Source: an uncultured Megasphaera sp.
GTDB lineage: Bacteria; Bacillota; Negativicutes; Veillonellales; Megasphaeraceae
Assembly (NCBI GenBank): GCA_934193515.1
Contig: CAKPVJ010000015.1
Location: forward strand, 1 to 49,782
DNA length: 49,782 nucleotides
Direction of reading: 5' to 3'
Every line of letters starts with the position of its first letter. The stretch's first letter is position 1. Position numbers and translations under genes: made by a program. Positions 49,318 to 49,782 of the stretch are shown here, piece by piece. The notes beneath the pieces are model-generated. The model saw nothing but the letters and a program-made list of their open reading frames with translations. It ran no database searches and was not told the origin of the DNA.

Positions 49318-49735
49318 ATACATTTTTTATCGTAATGCAATCATCTCATATACAGTGTAAAAGTGAAAACTAATGTATGTGTACCCCCCCCCCATCTAAT
49401 TCGTAAAATTTTATGTTTAAATCGAATTTTATTCGCATACTATTGCCGATTTTCTATTTTTACCGTCTATGTCCACTGCTAGTTTTTGGCATGAATATTT
49501 ATTTTTTAAATCAACATATATATTCATCAGCATTGTAATATGAAACAATGCATTTTTTTAATATTTTTTTCTATATTTTATTGCGCATTTCTGTCATTTG
49601 ACTATCTTCCCTTTATTTTCTCTTATTTTCATGTTGACTTATCCAATATAATGTTGTTTAATATAAATAGTCTTTATGTTATTATTCTTATTTTTATACT
49701 TATGCAGGGTATGTCAAGAATTTTGTGTAAATTTC
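49318..49735. other. AT-rich gene-free region with a C10 tract
   Basis: No coding sequence I can support in about 420 bases; stop codons are dense in all frames. It holds an uninterrupted C10 tract (49384-49393) in otherwise very AT-rich DNA, and a weak plus-strand promoter-like pair TTGACT-17-TTTAAT near 49634-49662. Confidence 0.6.
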
Positions 49736-49782
49736 CTAGAAATCTTTGTCATATTTTTCCATCAATGGGCCCAGCCGTTCAT
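49736..49782 (-). CDS. Possible C-terminal end of a gene entering from the right
   Basis: One minus-strand frame reads ERLGPLMEKYDKDF and stops with TAG at 49736-49738. The composition looks coding and is less AT-rich than the spacer, but 15 codons are too few to identify anything. It could be chance. Confidence 0.25.
   Translation of the reverse strand, partial: ERLGPLMEKYDKDF

Noticed and set aside
1..49782. CRISPR arrays, tRNA or rRNA genes, insertion sequences, attachment sites
   Set aside because: No regularly spaced repeats, cloverleaf-like sequences, transposase/integrase frames or duplicated ends were found.

Overview
The window reads as the chromosome of a strictly anaerobic, fermentative Negativicutes bacterium, most likely Megasphaera or a close relative. 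This is an inference from gene content: a butyryl-CoA:acetate-type CoA-transferase, a HydF maturase, stand-alone BioB, an OPT transporter, an alanine/glycine symporter, Gram-positive style SD sequences and intrinsic terminators. No rRNA or tRNA gene, CRISPR array, transposase or phage gene was found, and the segment looks like vertically inherited chromosome.

Layout. 1-3.9 kb (minus): the conserved rpmG-secE-nusG-rplK-rplA-rplJ-rplL cluster, with an L10 leader and a structured nusG/rplK spacer. 3.9-9.6 kb (minus): a YhaN/YhaO (SbcC/SbcD-like) pair and a MocR-type regulator. 9.8-15.9 kb: bioB, a eukaryotic-type hexokinase sharing overlapping stop codons with it, folP, an orphan HI0074-like protein, a CDF metal exporter under a NiCo riboswitch, and a solute-binding protein. 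16-19.4 kb (minus): M23 peptidase, DUF4446, parB and parA. 19.5-34.6 kb: mixed metabolism and transport: a free-standing methionine synthase activation domain, pepD, OPT transporter, glycerophosphodiesterase, AGCS symporter, PAP2 phosphatase, NhaC-like antiporter, purple acid phosphatase-like protein, HxlR regulator facing a broken gene, CoA-transferase, rpoN, and two small genes.

The striking part is 34.9-47.3 kb. Twelve minus-strand genes abut or overlap, apparently as one operon: a TM1266-type hydrogenase-system regulator, nifH/D/K-like set 2, hypF, hypC, hypD, hypE, nifH/D/K-like set 1, and hydF. HypCDEF carries all the residues needed to make the Fe(CN)2CO unit of [NiFe] hydrogenases. 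HydF is the scaffold that delivers the diiron site of [FeFe] hydrogenases. There is no HypA/HypB, no HydE/HydG and no hydrogenase structural gene here. My hypothesis is an alternative, HydE/HydG-independent maturation route for the [FeFe]-hydrogenase H-cluster. In it HypCDEF supplies the diatomic-ligated iron, two nitrogenase-like ATP-driven reductase modules do the remaining chemistry, and HydF is the final scaffold. The operon starts from an extended -10 promoter and an approximately 180-nt leader holding an intrinsic terminator 30 nt before the first gene, so premature termination is probably a control point.

The right end (47.6-49.8 kb) holds a DAACS-family dicarboxylate/amino acid symporter, a tiny zinc-ribbon membrane protein, and an AT-rich stretch with a C10 tract.
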